Part shown: positions 18,493 to 26,501 of the stretch, in pieces
Layout of the letters: every line of letters starts with the position of its first letter
Numbering within the stretch: position 1 is the first letter of the stretch
Source of the DNA: Photobacterium arenosum
GTDB lineage: Bacteria > Pseudomonadota > Gammaproteobacteria > Enterobacterales > Vibrionaceae
DNA: 64,000 bases
Assembly (NCBI RefSeq): GCF_014841115.1
Contig: NZ_JACYTP010000002.1
Span: 248,001-312,000 of the forward strand
Direction of reading: 5' to 3'
The notes under the pieces: model-generated
Database searches by the model: none
What the model saw: the letters and a program-made list of their open reading frames with translations, nothing else
Told to the model about the DNA's origin: nothing
Translations under genes and position numbers: made by a program

Positions 18493-19724
18493 CTAACATA
18501 ACAACCAGAGAACAAGCTATGAGTTCAATTTGGGCGAAGGAACCTGATCGTATAAACATTATTAACAGCTTACTTCATGATATTTGTTCTTACTTAAATG
18601 AAAAAGCGACGGACACTGATCCATCGCTCTATCGTGGATTGGCAGGTCAATTGCTCTTTCAATGGAATTTGAGAAAGTATAACGAATCCTTAGTCGACCT
18701 AACGCGCTTTGAAAAAAAGTTCGATATGTTTCAATCTCAAATGAGTGATCTGAAGGATATCTCGTTTGGTAAAGGATTGAGTGGGTGCTGCTGGCTCCTT
18801 GAGTTGTTGTCTGCTGAAGCTGATGAAGCAGAGTATGATCAGGAGATTAATCGAGATTTCGAATTGTATCTGGCTGAAACGTTTAGCGATCATCAATGGA
18901 GTGGTGATTATGAACTCGTATTTGGTCTGGCTGGCTATGCGGCTTTTTGTCGCAGGCGTTTTATTAATAATCCCCACGAAAAGGCGTATCGTTCAATACT
19001 TGAAACATTAACCAGAAGTGCAGTGAATACAAAAGACGGATTGAGCTGGAGTACACCTGTCTCATCAGCACTACGTTTTAATTGTTCCTCTGATAATGAA
19101 TTTAATCTTGGTGTAGCGCATGGCGTAGGCTCTGCTATTGCAACACTCAGTTTTGCTCTTCCGCTAATTGGGGACGAATGGCAGCAAATCAAAGGGATCT
19201 TAGTGCGCTCTTGCCAGTGTTTATTGGCTAATCACAACTCGCCCGAAGCCAGTACATTTTTTGGTTATTATGCTGGACAGACATGCGAGACACGCCTTGG
19301 TTGGTGTTATGGTGATCTTAGTGCTGCCTGGGTACTGTCAAACGCCGCTTCAGCATTGAAAGACGAAGCAATGTTGAGTCGTGCAAAGGAAATTGCATTG
19401 GCTTCGACTCATCGTACATTGCAGGAATCGGGTGTGGATGACGGTGGATTATGCCACGGCAGTTCAGGTTTGTTTCATATTTATCGTAAGCTGTACAAAA
19501 AATTTGGTTTATCTGAGTTCTATGACGCCGCTGACTACTGGCTTGACTATACATTGTCTCTTTATCGGGAAAAAGGATTATCCGGACTCAATCAGTATGT
19601 ATCTGAACAGGGTGTTTCTATCGAAAATGCAGGACTTTTGGAAGGCTATTCTGGTATTGGTCTCTGTCTACTAACTGCAGTTGGCGTTGATGACAGTTGG
19701 GATGATTGTTTGCTCCTCAGTTAA
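18489..19724 (+). CDS. LanC-like lanthionine cyclase
   Basis: 411 residues if begun at the GTG overlapping the exporter stop (GTGA); an ATG 10 codons later is an alternative. Alpha/alpha-toroid cyclase with all LanC marks: GVAHG near 210, WCYG with zinc ligand Cys273, and LCHG with Cys322 and His323. All three zinc ligands are kept, so addition of cysteine thiol to dehydroalanine/dehydrobutyrine is expected. C-terminal ENAGLLEGYSGIGLCLL is also family-typical. Downstream, 110 bp separate it from lanB, room for a separate promoter. Confidence 0.95.
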   Translation: MTNITTREQAMSSIWAKEPDRINIINSLLHDICSYLNEKATDTDPSLYRGLAGQLLFQWNLRKYNESLVDLTRFEKKFDMFQSQMSDLKDISFGKGLSGCCWLLELLSAEADEAEYDQEINRDFELYLAETFSDHQWSGDYELVFGLAGYAAFCRRRFINNPHEKAYRSILETLTRSAVNTKDGLSWSTPVSSALRFNCSSDNEFNLGVAHGVGSAIATLSFALPLIGDEWQQIKGILVRSCQCLLANHNSPEASTFFGYYAGQTCETRLGWCYGDLSAAWVLSNAASALKDEAMLSRAKEIALASTHRTLQESGVDDGGLCHGSSGLFHIYRKLYKKFGLSEFYDAADYWLDYTLSLYREKGLSGLNQYVSEQGVSIENAGLLEGYSGIGLCLLTAVGVDDSWDDCLLLS

Positions 19725-19834
19725 TCAGAACTTCCTTTACAATAATCAATCACATTAAGCACCGCTGCTTTTCTTCATTCAATTTACCGTCAATCTAGCC
19801 TTAGTTTACTTAGGGGGGAATGACGATTTAAGAC

Positions 19835-22800
19835 ATGGACAATGATATGAAAAAAATAAAGTGTGACAATTTCTTTGTTATGAGAACACCAAGTCTGCCT
19901 GTGACTGATTATTTTTCATGGGAAGGTGACGACGAGCAACTTACCAACACTTTGGAGAACTGGCTCGAATATCCGAAAGTCAGGGAAGCACTGTATCTAT
20001 CTAGTCCATCATTATTGTCAAGAATCCCGATATGGAAAAAAGATCCCAACAGCAAACAAGGGAAAAAAATTGGGTGTGCATTGCTCAAATACTATATACG
20101 GATGCATTGTCGCCCTACGCCATTTGGCTTGTTTGCTGGTATCAGCAAAGGGGAATTTAGCCATACAACAGATTTGTGTTGCTTACCGTGGGAAGAAGAT
20201 AAACGAAAAACCAGGCTCGATATGTTATATCTTTCAGGGATACGTGATTATCTTTCCCTGGAAGAAAATATTACAAAACACACTGTAGTGAAATCGAACA
20301 CTACCCTTTATCACTCAGGCCACCGCACATTGAGGTATATCGAGTCTTATCAATCTGGTAATGCATTGAATTACCAACTTAGTGAGGCTGAAACAGATGA
20401 GTACCTTGACTCCATACTAGAGCTCACAAATAAAGGCATAACTTTAAATGTGTTAGTAGATAAATTTTCAGATGCTTATCCGTTAATTGCAAGGGACGAT
20501 ATAAGGCAATACGTAGAAGATCTTCTTAGTGAGAAGATCTTAATATTGGATATGCCTTTGCCTCTCACAGCAGAAGAGCCATCTTCGCATTTGGTGAAAT
20601 CTCTCTCTATGTCAGGGCTAATGAAGTACTCGTCGGTATTACATTCGGTAGTTGACACCCTCCAAGATTTCGACACCAAAACGCATGTCAGCACTGAAAG
20701 TTATTCAGAGGTGGTAGATAAGCTAAAAGCATTACCTTTTCCGCTTAATCCTACAAAGTTGATTCAGGTAGATACGGAGCGTAATTTTTCATCAAAGCTC
20801 CTCAGCAGGGATATTGCTGATTCCATTGAAACAGCATGTTCATTACTAGCAGGGGTCACGCACGAAGCAGCGAATCCACTCAAAAATTTTATCACTCAAT
20901 TTCAGCGTCGATATGAGGGGCGTTTTGTCCCTCTCAATAAAGTGCTAGATGATGAATCAGGGATTACCTTTGGATCTGAGAAAGGCTACGAATCACCTCT
21001 ATTGGCAGGTATTCCCCTGAGTGTGAGTTCAGCTAATGGTAAAGCTCTAGAAAGCACACCGTTGGATGACCTGCTCTTGAAAAAATTATGTCGTAGGGGG
21101 GCCTTTGCTGAGGAAGAAATTTACCTGGATCGGAAAGAGCTAGAAAAGTGTGCAAGGCCGGGTAAGACGGAGTTGCCGGTTTCGTTTGGAGTTCAGGCCT
21201 CCTTATTCGAAACAGGAGATGAAAAGGAAACCTTGATTCATTTTCAGGGTTGCTATGGTCCATCAGCAGCGAATTTTTTAGGTCGTTTTTGTCATCTGGA
21301 TAAGGATCTCACAAAAAAAGTAAGAGAGCACCTTCAAAGAGAAGAAAATTCGCGACCTGAAGCTATCTTTGCGGAAGTGATCCATTTACCGGATGGTAGA
21401 CCTGGAAACGTTATTTCACGCCCTAAGCTGAGGAATCATGAAATTGTATTTTTGGCGGATTCGGATCTCGATGAAAATTTTCAAATCCAGCCTAAAGAGC
21501 TTTTTGTTTATGTTGAAAACAATCGGGTACGTCTGTGGTCAAAACGGTTGGGTAAAGAAGTGATTCCCCGAATGTCTTGTGCCCATAACTTCAATGCAAA
21601 CAGTTTGGGAATATATAAATTTCTCTGCCAGATCCAACAGCAAAATATACAACTCCCCCAATTTATTTGGCCTAAAGCACTGAGCGTGGCGGAAGTATTA
21701 CCAAGGGTGAAGCTTGGTAATATTATCTTATCTCCCAGAACGTGGAACCTTCAAAGGAAACTATTCATTGAATTAGAAAAGATGACGAAATCTCAGTTTA
21801 CTGAGCAAGTTAACCGTTTTCTTTCTAAGTATGACCTGCCAGAAAATGTTGTATTTTCACTACATGACAATGCATTGACATTGAACTTAAGAAGCGCTAA
21901 GTGTCTTCAGGTTCTTTTGAGCGAAACGCAAGGTTTGGATACCGTAAAGCTTCAGGAGTCTCTAAATCATATTTATTCACCACTCGTGAAAGAGCAGAGT
22001 GATAGCGTTAAAAGATATGCAAACGAAGTTCATTTTTTGTGCATGAATCAGGAAAAGAAGGGAGTCGGTTCAGTGCCGGAATCGACAGCAACATTTAGTG
22101 AGCCGAGCCAAGAGAAAAGGCGTTTTATGCCAGGAAATGAATGGCTTTCTTTGCATATTTATGGAGGAAACTCAGATGTTGAGAACCTTCTTACTAAACA
22201 TTTATCTCCTCTTATTAAAACAATGCAGAAAGAGAATCTTTTCAGCAATTGGTTTTTCATACGATATAGCGATCCTGATTGGCACCTCCGTCTTCGATTT
22301 AGAGGCGAACCGAAAACCTTGCTAAGTCGAGTACTCCCTGCGGTTTCAGAGGTGCTTTGCTCATTAACAGAGGTTGATAAGCTTGCTCATTTCACAGTCG
22401 CACCTTATGAGAGAGAAATAGAAAGGTATGGGGGGGATGCTACTATTGCTATTGCTGAGTCCTTGTTTGAGGTTTGCTCAGAAACCACACTTAAGGTTTT
22501 AAGTCAAATTGATATGCATGGAGAAAGTCTACGCTGGAGAGCTGCTATTATGATTTCAGACAGCGTACTTTCATCATTTGGTTACGAGTTAACTGATAAA
22601 CTTTCGTTAATTAGTCGGTTACGTAGGGCGTTTGGGAAAGAATTCTCTGAAACGTCAGCGCTTCGTAAAATATTGGGGCGTAAGTACAGAGAATTGTCTG
22701 GTTTCCTTCATTCCGATTTATCTAGAGATAACTCTTTCCCTGTGAATTATCCCCCTTCTGAGCTCTTTTCAATTGTCCAGTCTCATGAAAAAAGTGTTTC

Positions 22801-22993
22801 AGTATTCAGCAGTAAGTTACTTAGTTTAAGTGGTGATGAAACAATAATATCGAAAGACGAGTTGTTGGCTTCTCTTCTTCATATGCAACTTAATAGAATT
22901 TTTAGGGCTTACAATAGGCAGCACGAGTTTGTAGTCTACGATTTTCTTCGAAGATACTACTTGAGTACACAAACACTTACGACTAATAACTAA
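19835..22993 (+). CDS. Full-length class I lanthipeptide dehydratase LanB
   Basis: 1052 residues, the size of NisB/SpaB. The N-terminal glutamylation domain carries RMHCRPTPFGLFAGISKG at about 89-106, the classic lantibiotic-dehydratase motif; the C-terminal elimination domain (about 766-1045) opens with EWLSLHIYGG and contains NWFFIRYSDPDWHLRLRFRG, the SpaB_C signature. Both halves are in one chain, unlike split thiopeptide dehydratases. It would use glutamyl-tRNA(Glu) to activate Ser/Thr of the precursor and then eliminate glutamate. The ATG at 19835 is used; GGGGGG lies rather far upstream (about 17 bp), and a Met 4 codons in is the alternative. Confidence 0.95.
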   Translation: MDNDMKKIKCDNFFVMRTPSLPVTDYFSWEGDDEQLTNTLENWLEYPKVREALYLSSPSLLSRIPIWKKDPNSKQGKKIGCALLKYYIRMHCRPTPFGLFAGISKGEFSHTTDLCCLPWEEDKRKTRLDMLYLSGIRDYLSLEENITKHTVVKSNTTLYHSGHRTLRYIESYQSGNALNYQLSEAETDEYLDSILELTNKGITLNVLVDKFSDAYPLIARDDIRQYVEDLLSEKILILDMPLPLTAEEPSSHLVKSLSMSGLMKYSSVLHSVVDTLQDFDTKTHVSTESYSEVVDKLKALPFPLNPTKLIQVDTERNFSSKLLSRDIADSIETACSLLAGVTHEAANPLKNFITQFQRRYEGRFVPLNKVLDDESGITFGSEKGYESPLLAGIPLSVSSANGKALESTPLDDLLLKKLCRRGAFAEEEIYLDRKELEKCARPGKTELPVSFGVQASLFETGDEKETLIHFQGCYGPSAANFLGRFCHLDKDLTKKVREHLQREENSRPEAIFAEVIHLPDGRPGNVISRPKLRNHEIVFLADSDLDENFQIQPKELFVYVENNRVRLWSKRLGKEVIPRMSCAHNFNANSLGIYKFLCQIQQQNIQLPQFIWPKALSVAEVLPRVKLGNIILSPRTWNLQRKLFIELEKMTKSQFTEQVNRFLSKYDLPENVVFSLHDNALTLNLRSAKCLQVLLSETQGLDTVKLQESLNHIYSPLVKEQSDSVKRYANEVHFLCMNQEKKGVGSVPESTATFSEPSQEKRRFMPGNEWLSLHIYGGNSDVENLLTKHLSPLIKTMQKENLFSNWFFIRYSDPDWHLRLRFRGEPKTLLSRVLPAVSEVLCSLTEVDKLAHFTVAPYEREIERYGGDATIAIAESLFEVCSETTLKVLSQIDMHGESLRWRAAIMISDSVLSSFGYELTDKLSLISRLRRAFGKEFSETSALRKILGRKYRELSGFLHSDLSRDNSFPVNYPPSELFSIVQSHEKSVSVFSSKLLSLSGDETIISKDELLASLLHMQLNRIFRAYNRQHEFVVYDFLRRYYLSTQTLTTNN

Positions 22994-23131
22994 TTTATCA
23001 TTTTCATAATTACGTGACTAGCCGCATAATAGAGAATAAATTTATATTATTGTTGCTACTTGACTGTTCTTGATATGTTACGTTCTATCAAGTCAGTCTT
23101 GAATGCTGGCATTAAAAAATAGGAGAAAGTA

Positions 23132-23308
23132 ATGAAACTTAATGTAAAAAAAACTGTAGTCGCAAAATTATCGAAAGATGCAGACAACATGCCTGTTGAA
23201 ATTGAACGTGAAGCAGCAGAGCAAGTTGCAGGTGGCTGGCCAACTTTATCAGTTGGCCTTTCTTGCATGAAAACAAAGCCTGTTCAAGCATCAAGTGAAA
23301 GTGAATAA
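23132..23308 (+). CDS. Lanthipeptide precursor LanA with double-glycine leader
   Basis: 58 residues; AGGAGAAAGTA precedes ATG. The leader (1-35) begins MKLNVKKTVVAKL and ends EREAAEQVAGG; the Gly34-Gly35 pair with Val at -4 is a typical C39 cleavage site. The core (36-58) starts WPTLSVGLSC and ends ASSESE, with one cysteine (Cys45), Ser40, 44, 54, 55, 57 and Thr38, 48. Only one thioether ring is possible; Ser40 or Thr38 to Cys45 is the natural choice since Ser44 is adjacent to the Cys. There is a 138-bp gap after lanB and a terminator 115 bp after the stop, so it can be transcribed on its own or with lanB. The call rests on position, leader and size. Confidence 0.88.
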   Translation: MKLNVKKTVVAKLSKDADNMPVEIEREAAEQVAGGWPTLSVGLSCMKTKPVQASSESE

Positions 23309-23422
23309 ATACCAAAAAGGAATATGACATAGTTGCTATTGAGCTAAATTATGTAATTAGTCTGTTTCCTGCTTTGTAATTGTGTTTATGGCAGATGTAT
23401 ACAAAGTTAAAATGTCTTACTG

Positions 23423-23459
23423 TCAGGCACTCAAAATAATAGAGTGCCTGATTTTTTTT
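23423..23459 (+). terminator. Strong rho-independent terminator after the precursor gene
   Basis: TCAGGCACTC / GAGTGCCTGA perfect 10-bp stem, 9-base loop, then eight T. It lies between lanA and the oxygenase gene and overlaps an in-frame GTG that would otherwise lengthen that gene, so it also argues for the ATG start at 23489. Confidence 0.93.
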
Positions 23460-23488
23460 CACATCTATCTTCTTCTGAGACAATAACC

Positions 23489-24739
23489 ATGATCAATACT
23501 TCATCGCTATTGCATGTTTACCCCGGCTTCATTAATGATTTAATTCAGCATGTAGAGCGCTTTGATAGTCTCGGTAGTAGCAATGGAGGTGAGGTGTATG
23601 GATCCTTAATGGAACCATTGCTGCTTAAAGAGGCATTCGATGTTGAATCTCTCTCTGAAGACGTTATTTTTACATTGCTTACAAGTTTAAAGGAAGACAG
23701 CCGTCAGAATGGCTCTTCCAAATTTCGTCTTTACATTGAAGGAAAGGAAAACCAAGCGGAGGAAAAGAGGTTTATAGGAGAAGAAAGAGAAGCGTCAGAA
23801 AGCATTGAACAATTTTTTATGCGGGTTTCTGAAGGGAAGAAATTCGGTATCGTCATTAACGGTGTTCAACAGTGGTCAGATGATATTTCCCGGTTCGCTG
23901 CAAAAGTATTCAAGCCTTTAGTTGAAAGATATGGCTATTCATGCGCCTCTGTTGAAGCAACATTGTTTATGGGAAATTACGGATATACTCCATTTGGTAT
24001 TCATGTTGATGATCCCTATACGCATGTTGTTCACTTTCATCTTGGTCCGGCGGCTAAATCGATGACACTCTTTGAACCGGAATTATTCCATCAACTAAAC
24101 GGGCCAGAAAAAAATTGTTATCAACCTGAAGACCTGATCTCCTACGGGGATACATACGAAATAAGTGCAGGGTCTATGTTTCTTCTGCCTGCTAATTACT
24201 ATCACGTGGGTAATACTCAGTCATTTTCTATTGGGCTGGCATTATCAATTTCCAAGAATCCAGAGAGTGCTATAACACAATTCCTGCTCTATGATGCAGT
24301 TAATGACAATCGCTTTGCAGGTGATGTTCACGAAGTGATAGAACGTTTAGAAATCAGTCAGATCACACTGGCTGAGTGGATGTCAGAAAGACTTGAAGAT
24401 CACTGTCTGAGAAATAAAAGTCAAAAAGGGCTAAGATATTCTTTTATCGAACGCGAGGTTCCAGAATTTGAAAATAACACCGTATTTCTGCTTGATCCTG
24501 ATTTCTCCATAGAGTTTGCGGATAACGGGGAAAAAATAAGGGTTTTTTGTAGAGGGAATAAAATAAAGTTGTCTTCTGAAAATCAGTTTATAGGTTTCCT
24601 TCAGTGTCTTACTTCCCAAAAAGATACTTTTACAATTAGAAAATTATATGAGTATTTTAATGGCGAGGTTAATATGGATACGATAACTTTTTTAATTGCA
24701 TTATTTTATTCATTTGGTGTGATTCATATACGCGAGTAG
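23489..24739 (+). CDS. JmjC/cupin-like putative Fe(II)/2-oxoglutarate oxygenase of the lanthipeptide cluster
   Basis: 416 residues from ATG 23489. The middle has a double-stranded beta-helix signature: GNYGYTPFGIHVDDPYTHVVHFHLGP with His172-x-Asp174, and the distal His239 in SMFLLPANYYHVG, together the metal triad of JmjC/ROXA-like hydroxylases. The region after 260 (TQFLLYDAVNDNRF onward) resembles the winged-helix-like C-terminus of ribosomal oxygenases, but weakly. No radical-SAM or cytochrome motif. Placed right after the precursor, it may hydroxylate the peptide; alternatives are a self-protection role or a target outside the cluster. Separate transcription from lanA is likely because of the terminator. 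Confidence 0.75.
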   Translation: MINTSSLLHVYPGFINDLIQHVERFDSLGSSNGGEVYGSLMEPLLLKEAFDVESLSEDVIFTLLTSLKEDSRQNGSSKFRLYIEGKENQAEEKRFIGEEREASESIEQFFMRVSEGKKFGIVINGVQQWSDDISRFAAKVFKPLVERYGYSCASVEATLFMGNYGYTPFGIHVDDPYTHVVHFHLGPAAKSMTLFEPELFHQLNGPEKNCYQPEDLISYGDTYEISAGSMFLLPANYYHVGNTQSFSIGLALSISKNPESAITQFLLYDAVNDNRFAGDVHEVIERLEISQITLAEWMSERLEDHCLRNKSQKGLRYSFIEREVPEFENNTVFLLDPDFSIEFADNGEKIRVFCRGNKIKLSSENQFIGFLQCLTSQKDTFTIRKLYEYFNGEVNMDTITFLIALFYSFGVIHIRE

Positions 24740-24781
24740 ATTTTTAAATATTTTAATAAATATAATGGGAGTTAACTGATT

Positions 24782-24822
24782 CTGACAATAGCAAAAGGTA
24801 TCTTAGGTTCACCTTTTGTCAG
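24782..24822 (+). terminator. Hairpin after the oxygenase gene
   Basis: CAAAAGGT / ACCTTTTG form an 8-bp stem around an 11-base loop, with outer CTGA/TCAG able to pair as well. 43 bp after the stop; no T-run follows, so termination is only a suggestion. Confidence 0.35.
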
Positions 24823-24831
24823 TGTCCAGGG

Positions 24832-25052
24832 TTAGTGGATCGGATCATATATAGTACGTACTCTGTCGCCATATTCAGTGGTTTTTTCTGCACCTGCGAA
24901 ATTATTGATACTTGCTACTTTCTCAAGTGTTGGGATTTCTACTCTTGCCACTATACGCGTAATAATCAGAGCAACCACTCCTCGTCGAACTGGCCACTCA
25001 TCCATATATTTGTAGAAACCCTCAGCTCCATCAATTCTGCCAAGTGCCCCGA
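24832..25052 (-). pseudogene. Possible C-terminal gene fragment of unknown family
   Basis: Open frame on the minus strand that reads ...GFYKYMDEWPVRRGV, then RVEIPTLEKVASINNFAG and ends DRVRTIYDPIH. The text looks like real protein sequence, but no start or ribosome site is present and upstream the frame runs into the 3' end of the MFS gene in another phase. It may be what is left of a gene that followed the pump gene and marks the right edge of the AT-rich island. I do not recognise the family. Confidence 0.3.
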
Positions 25053-26252
25053 TTACTCCGTGACTGCATGCCTCACAGGTTTGGTCCGAATCATGATTAC
25101 CAGAATGAAGCTGAGCAGCGTGGTGATGGCAGCCGTTAAATAAAGTGGCCTGATCCCCCAATGATCTAATAGCCCGGCCCCTGCCATGGCACCTGCTCCG
25201 ATGGCTCCGTTGAAGATAGCAGCATAAATCGCGGAAGCTGGTAATGCATCAGCTCCTGCTAATCGTATGATCCAGGCCTGAATTCCGACAAAGAGTATAG
25301 CGATGCCAAGGCCCCAGCCGGAGAGCAGCAAGAGTGCGATAATCCCATCTTTCACTGTGACTGTGCTGATCAACAGCAGACAGAGGGATACCAATAGCAG
25401 GCCGATGCTAAGCACAGCTTTCAGGTGTTTATCGATGAAGACTCCGCACAGTAAATTACCGAGTATTCCCGCAATGCCGAAGGCAAGCAGGCAGATGACG
25501 ACCCAGTTTTGAGGAATGGCCAGTTCTGAGGAAAGCAGGACTTCGATGAAGGTAAAGGCAGCAAAGTGTGCAACGATACCGCATGCTGCAATCAGATATA
25601 TCCGTCTTAAATCTGTATTGCGCAGCACCGAAACAAATTGGTTTCGGCTCAGAGAGGCAGTGCCGGCTACACGGGGAAGACTGAATGCCAGAGTAAGCGC
25701 GGTGGCGACAGAGAGTAACCCCAGCAAACCAAAGGACAATCGCCAGCCGGCGTCATGACTTATCCAGTTGATGAGCGGAACTCCGAGAACACTGGCAGTG
25801 GAGACGCCGCCAAAGATAATTGCAGTTGCCCGGCCAACGCGGTTCGAAGCGACCAGTTGTGCTCCCATTGTGCCAATCATCGCCCAGAAGGCACCATGCG
25901 CGAGTGCGCCCGCTAATCGGGCGATGAGAAGTACAGTGAAGCTATGGCTCGCTGCCGACACGGCGTTAGAGATTCCCAGTAAGAGCATCAGTCCGACTAA
26001 CAGTGGCCGGCGGGGCAAATGGCTGATAGTCATCACAGACAATAATGCGGCTGCAGCGCCCAGCCACGCATACAGGGTGACAACTAATCCAGTCACACTG
26101 GTATTCTGATCCAGATCGGCAGCAATGGCTGACAGCATACCAATGGGGGCTAATTCAGTGGTGACCACAGTAAATGCAGCGACCCCGAGCATGGAAACGG
26201 CCGCCCAGTTGCGCCAACCCGTAGCGTTGGATGTATTCATGAGTTGACTCAT
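25053..26252 (-). CDS. MFS transporter, DHA1 family (AraJ/SotB-like)
   Basis: 399 residues, 12 membrane segments. FTVVTTELAPIGMLSAIAADL at the N-terminus is typical of the sugar-efflux/drug-efflux DHA1 branch, and the loop after segment 2 and segment 5 motif GVPLINWISHDAGWRLSFGLLG match motif C plus 'WR..F'. Exports small hydrophilic compounds or drugs; the substrate is unknown. The start ATG overlaps the end of the aldo/keto reductase remnant (ATGA), so the two were an operon, divergent from the LysR gene at 26502 which probably regulates them. Confidence 0.88.
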   Translation of the reverse strand: MSQLMNTSNATGWRNWAAVSMLGVAAFTVVTTELAPIGMLSAIAADLDQNTSVTGLVVTLYAWLGAAAALLSVMTISHLPRRPLLVGLMLLLGISNAVSAASHSFTVLLIARLAGALAHGAFWAMIGTMGAQLVASNRVGRATAIIFGGVSTASVLGVPLINWISHDAGWRLSFGLLGLLSVATALTLAFSLPRVAGTASLSRNQFVSVLRNTDLRRIYLIAACGIVAHFAAFTFIEVLLSSELAIPQNWVVICLLAFGIAGILGNLLCGVFIDKHLKAVLSIGLLLVSLCLLLISTVTVKDGIIALLLLSGWGLGIAILFVGIQAWIIRLAGADALPASAIYAAIFNGAIGAGAMAGAGLLDHWGIRPLYLTAAITTLLSFILVIMIRTKPVRHAVTE

Positions 26253-26440
26253 TCCATTTCCTCGGAGGTGTAACGGTCACCTGTCGGCTGAAAATCCCCT
26301 GTGGCTTGTTGTCGCTGATTCAGATCATCAGAGGACGGAGTGATACTGGCTCTTTGCGGCAAATAGAATTCGCTCATACCCGTATAGCTCAGTCCTATCG
26401 CAGACACTTCCAGCTCTTGGCTCAGAAAACGCTTTCGCAT
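26249..26440 (-). pseudogene. Aldo/keto reductase gene with a large internal deletion
   Basis: 63 codons. The first 27 residues (MRKRFLSQELEVSAIGLSYTG then MSEFY) are the start of an aldo/keto reductase, and the last about 28 (SSDDLNQ, then TGDFQPTGDRYTSEEM) look like the C-terminal end of the same family ('LS.DDL..ID.A...F...G.RY....M'). About 260 residues, with the catalytic Asp-Tyr-Lys-His tetrad and cofactor loops, are gone, yet the frame is kept and the ATGA overlap with the pump gene survives. The product cannot be an active reductase. Confidence 0.75.
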
Positions 26441-26501
26441 GATTATTTCTCCTTGGTTCGTTTTATGATTCTCAATATACTTTCCGAAACTGGAGGTTTG
26501 T

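Noticed and set aside
23444..23488. GTG start that would lengthen the oxygenase by 15 residues
   Set aside because: It lies in the stem and T-run of the terminator; the ATG at 23489 is the sensible start.
14449..25052. CRISPR array or cas genes belonging to a CRISPR-associated transposon
   Set aside because: No regularly spaced palindromic repeats with spacers and no Cas5-8, Cas7, Cas6, TniQ, TnsB or TnsC frames; only the end-like repeats and a tnsA-like start are present.
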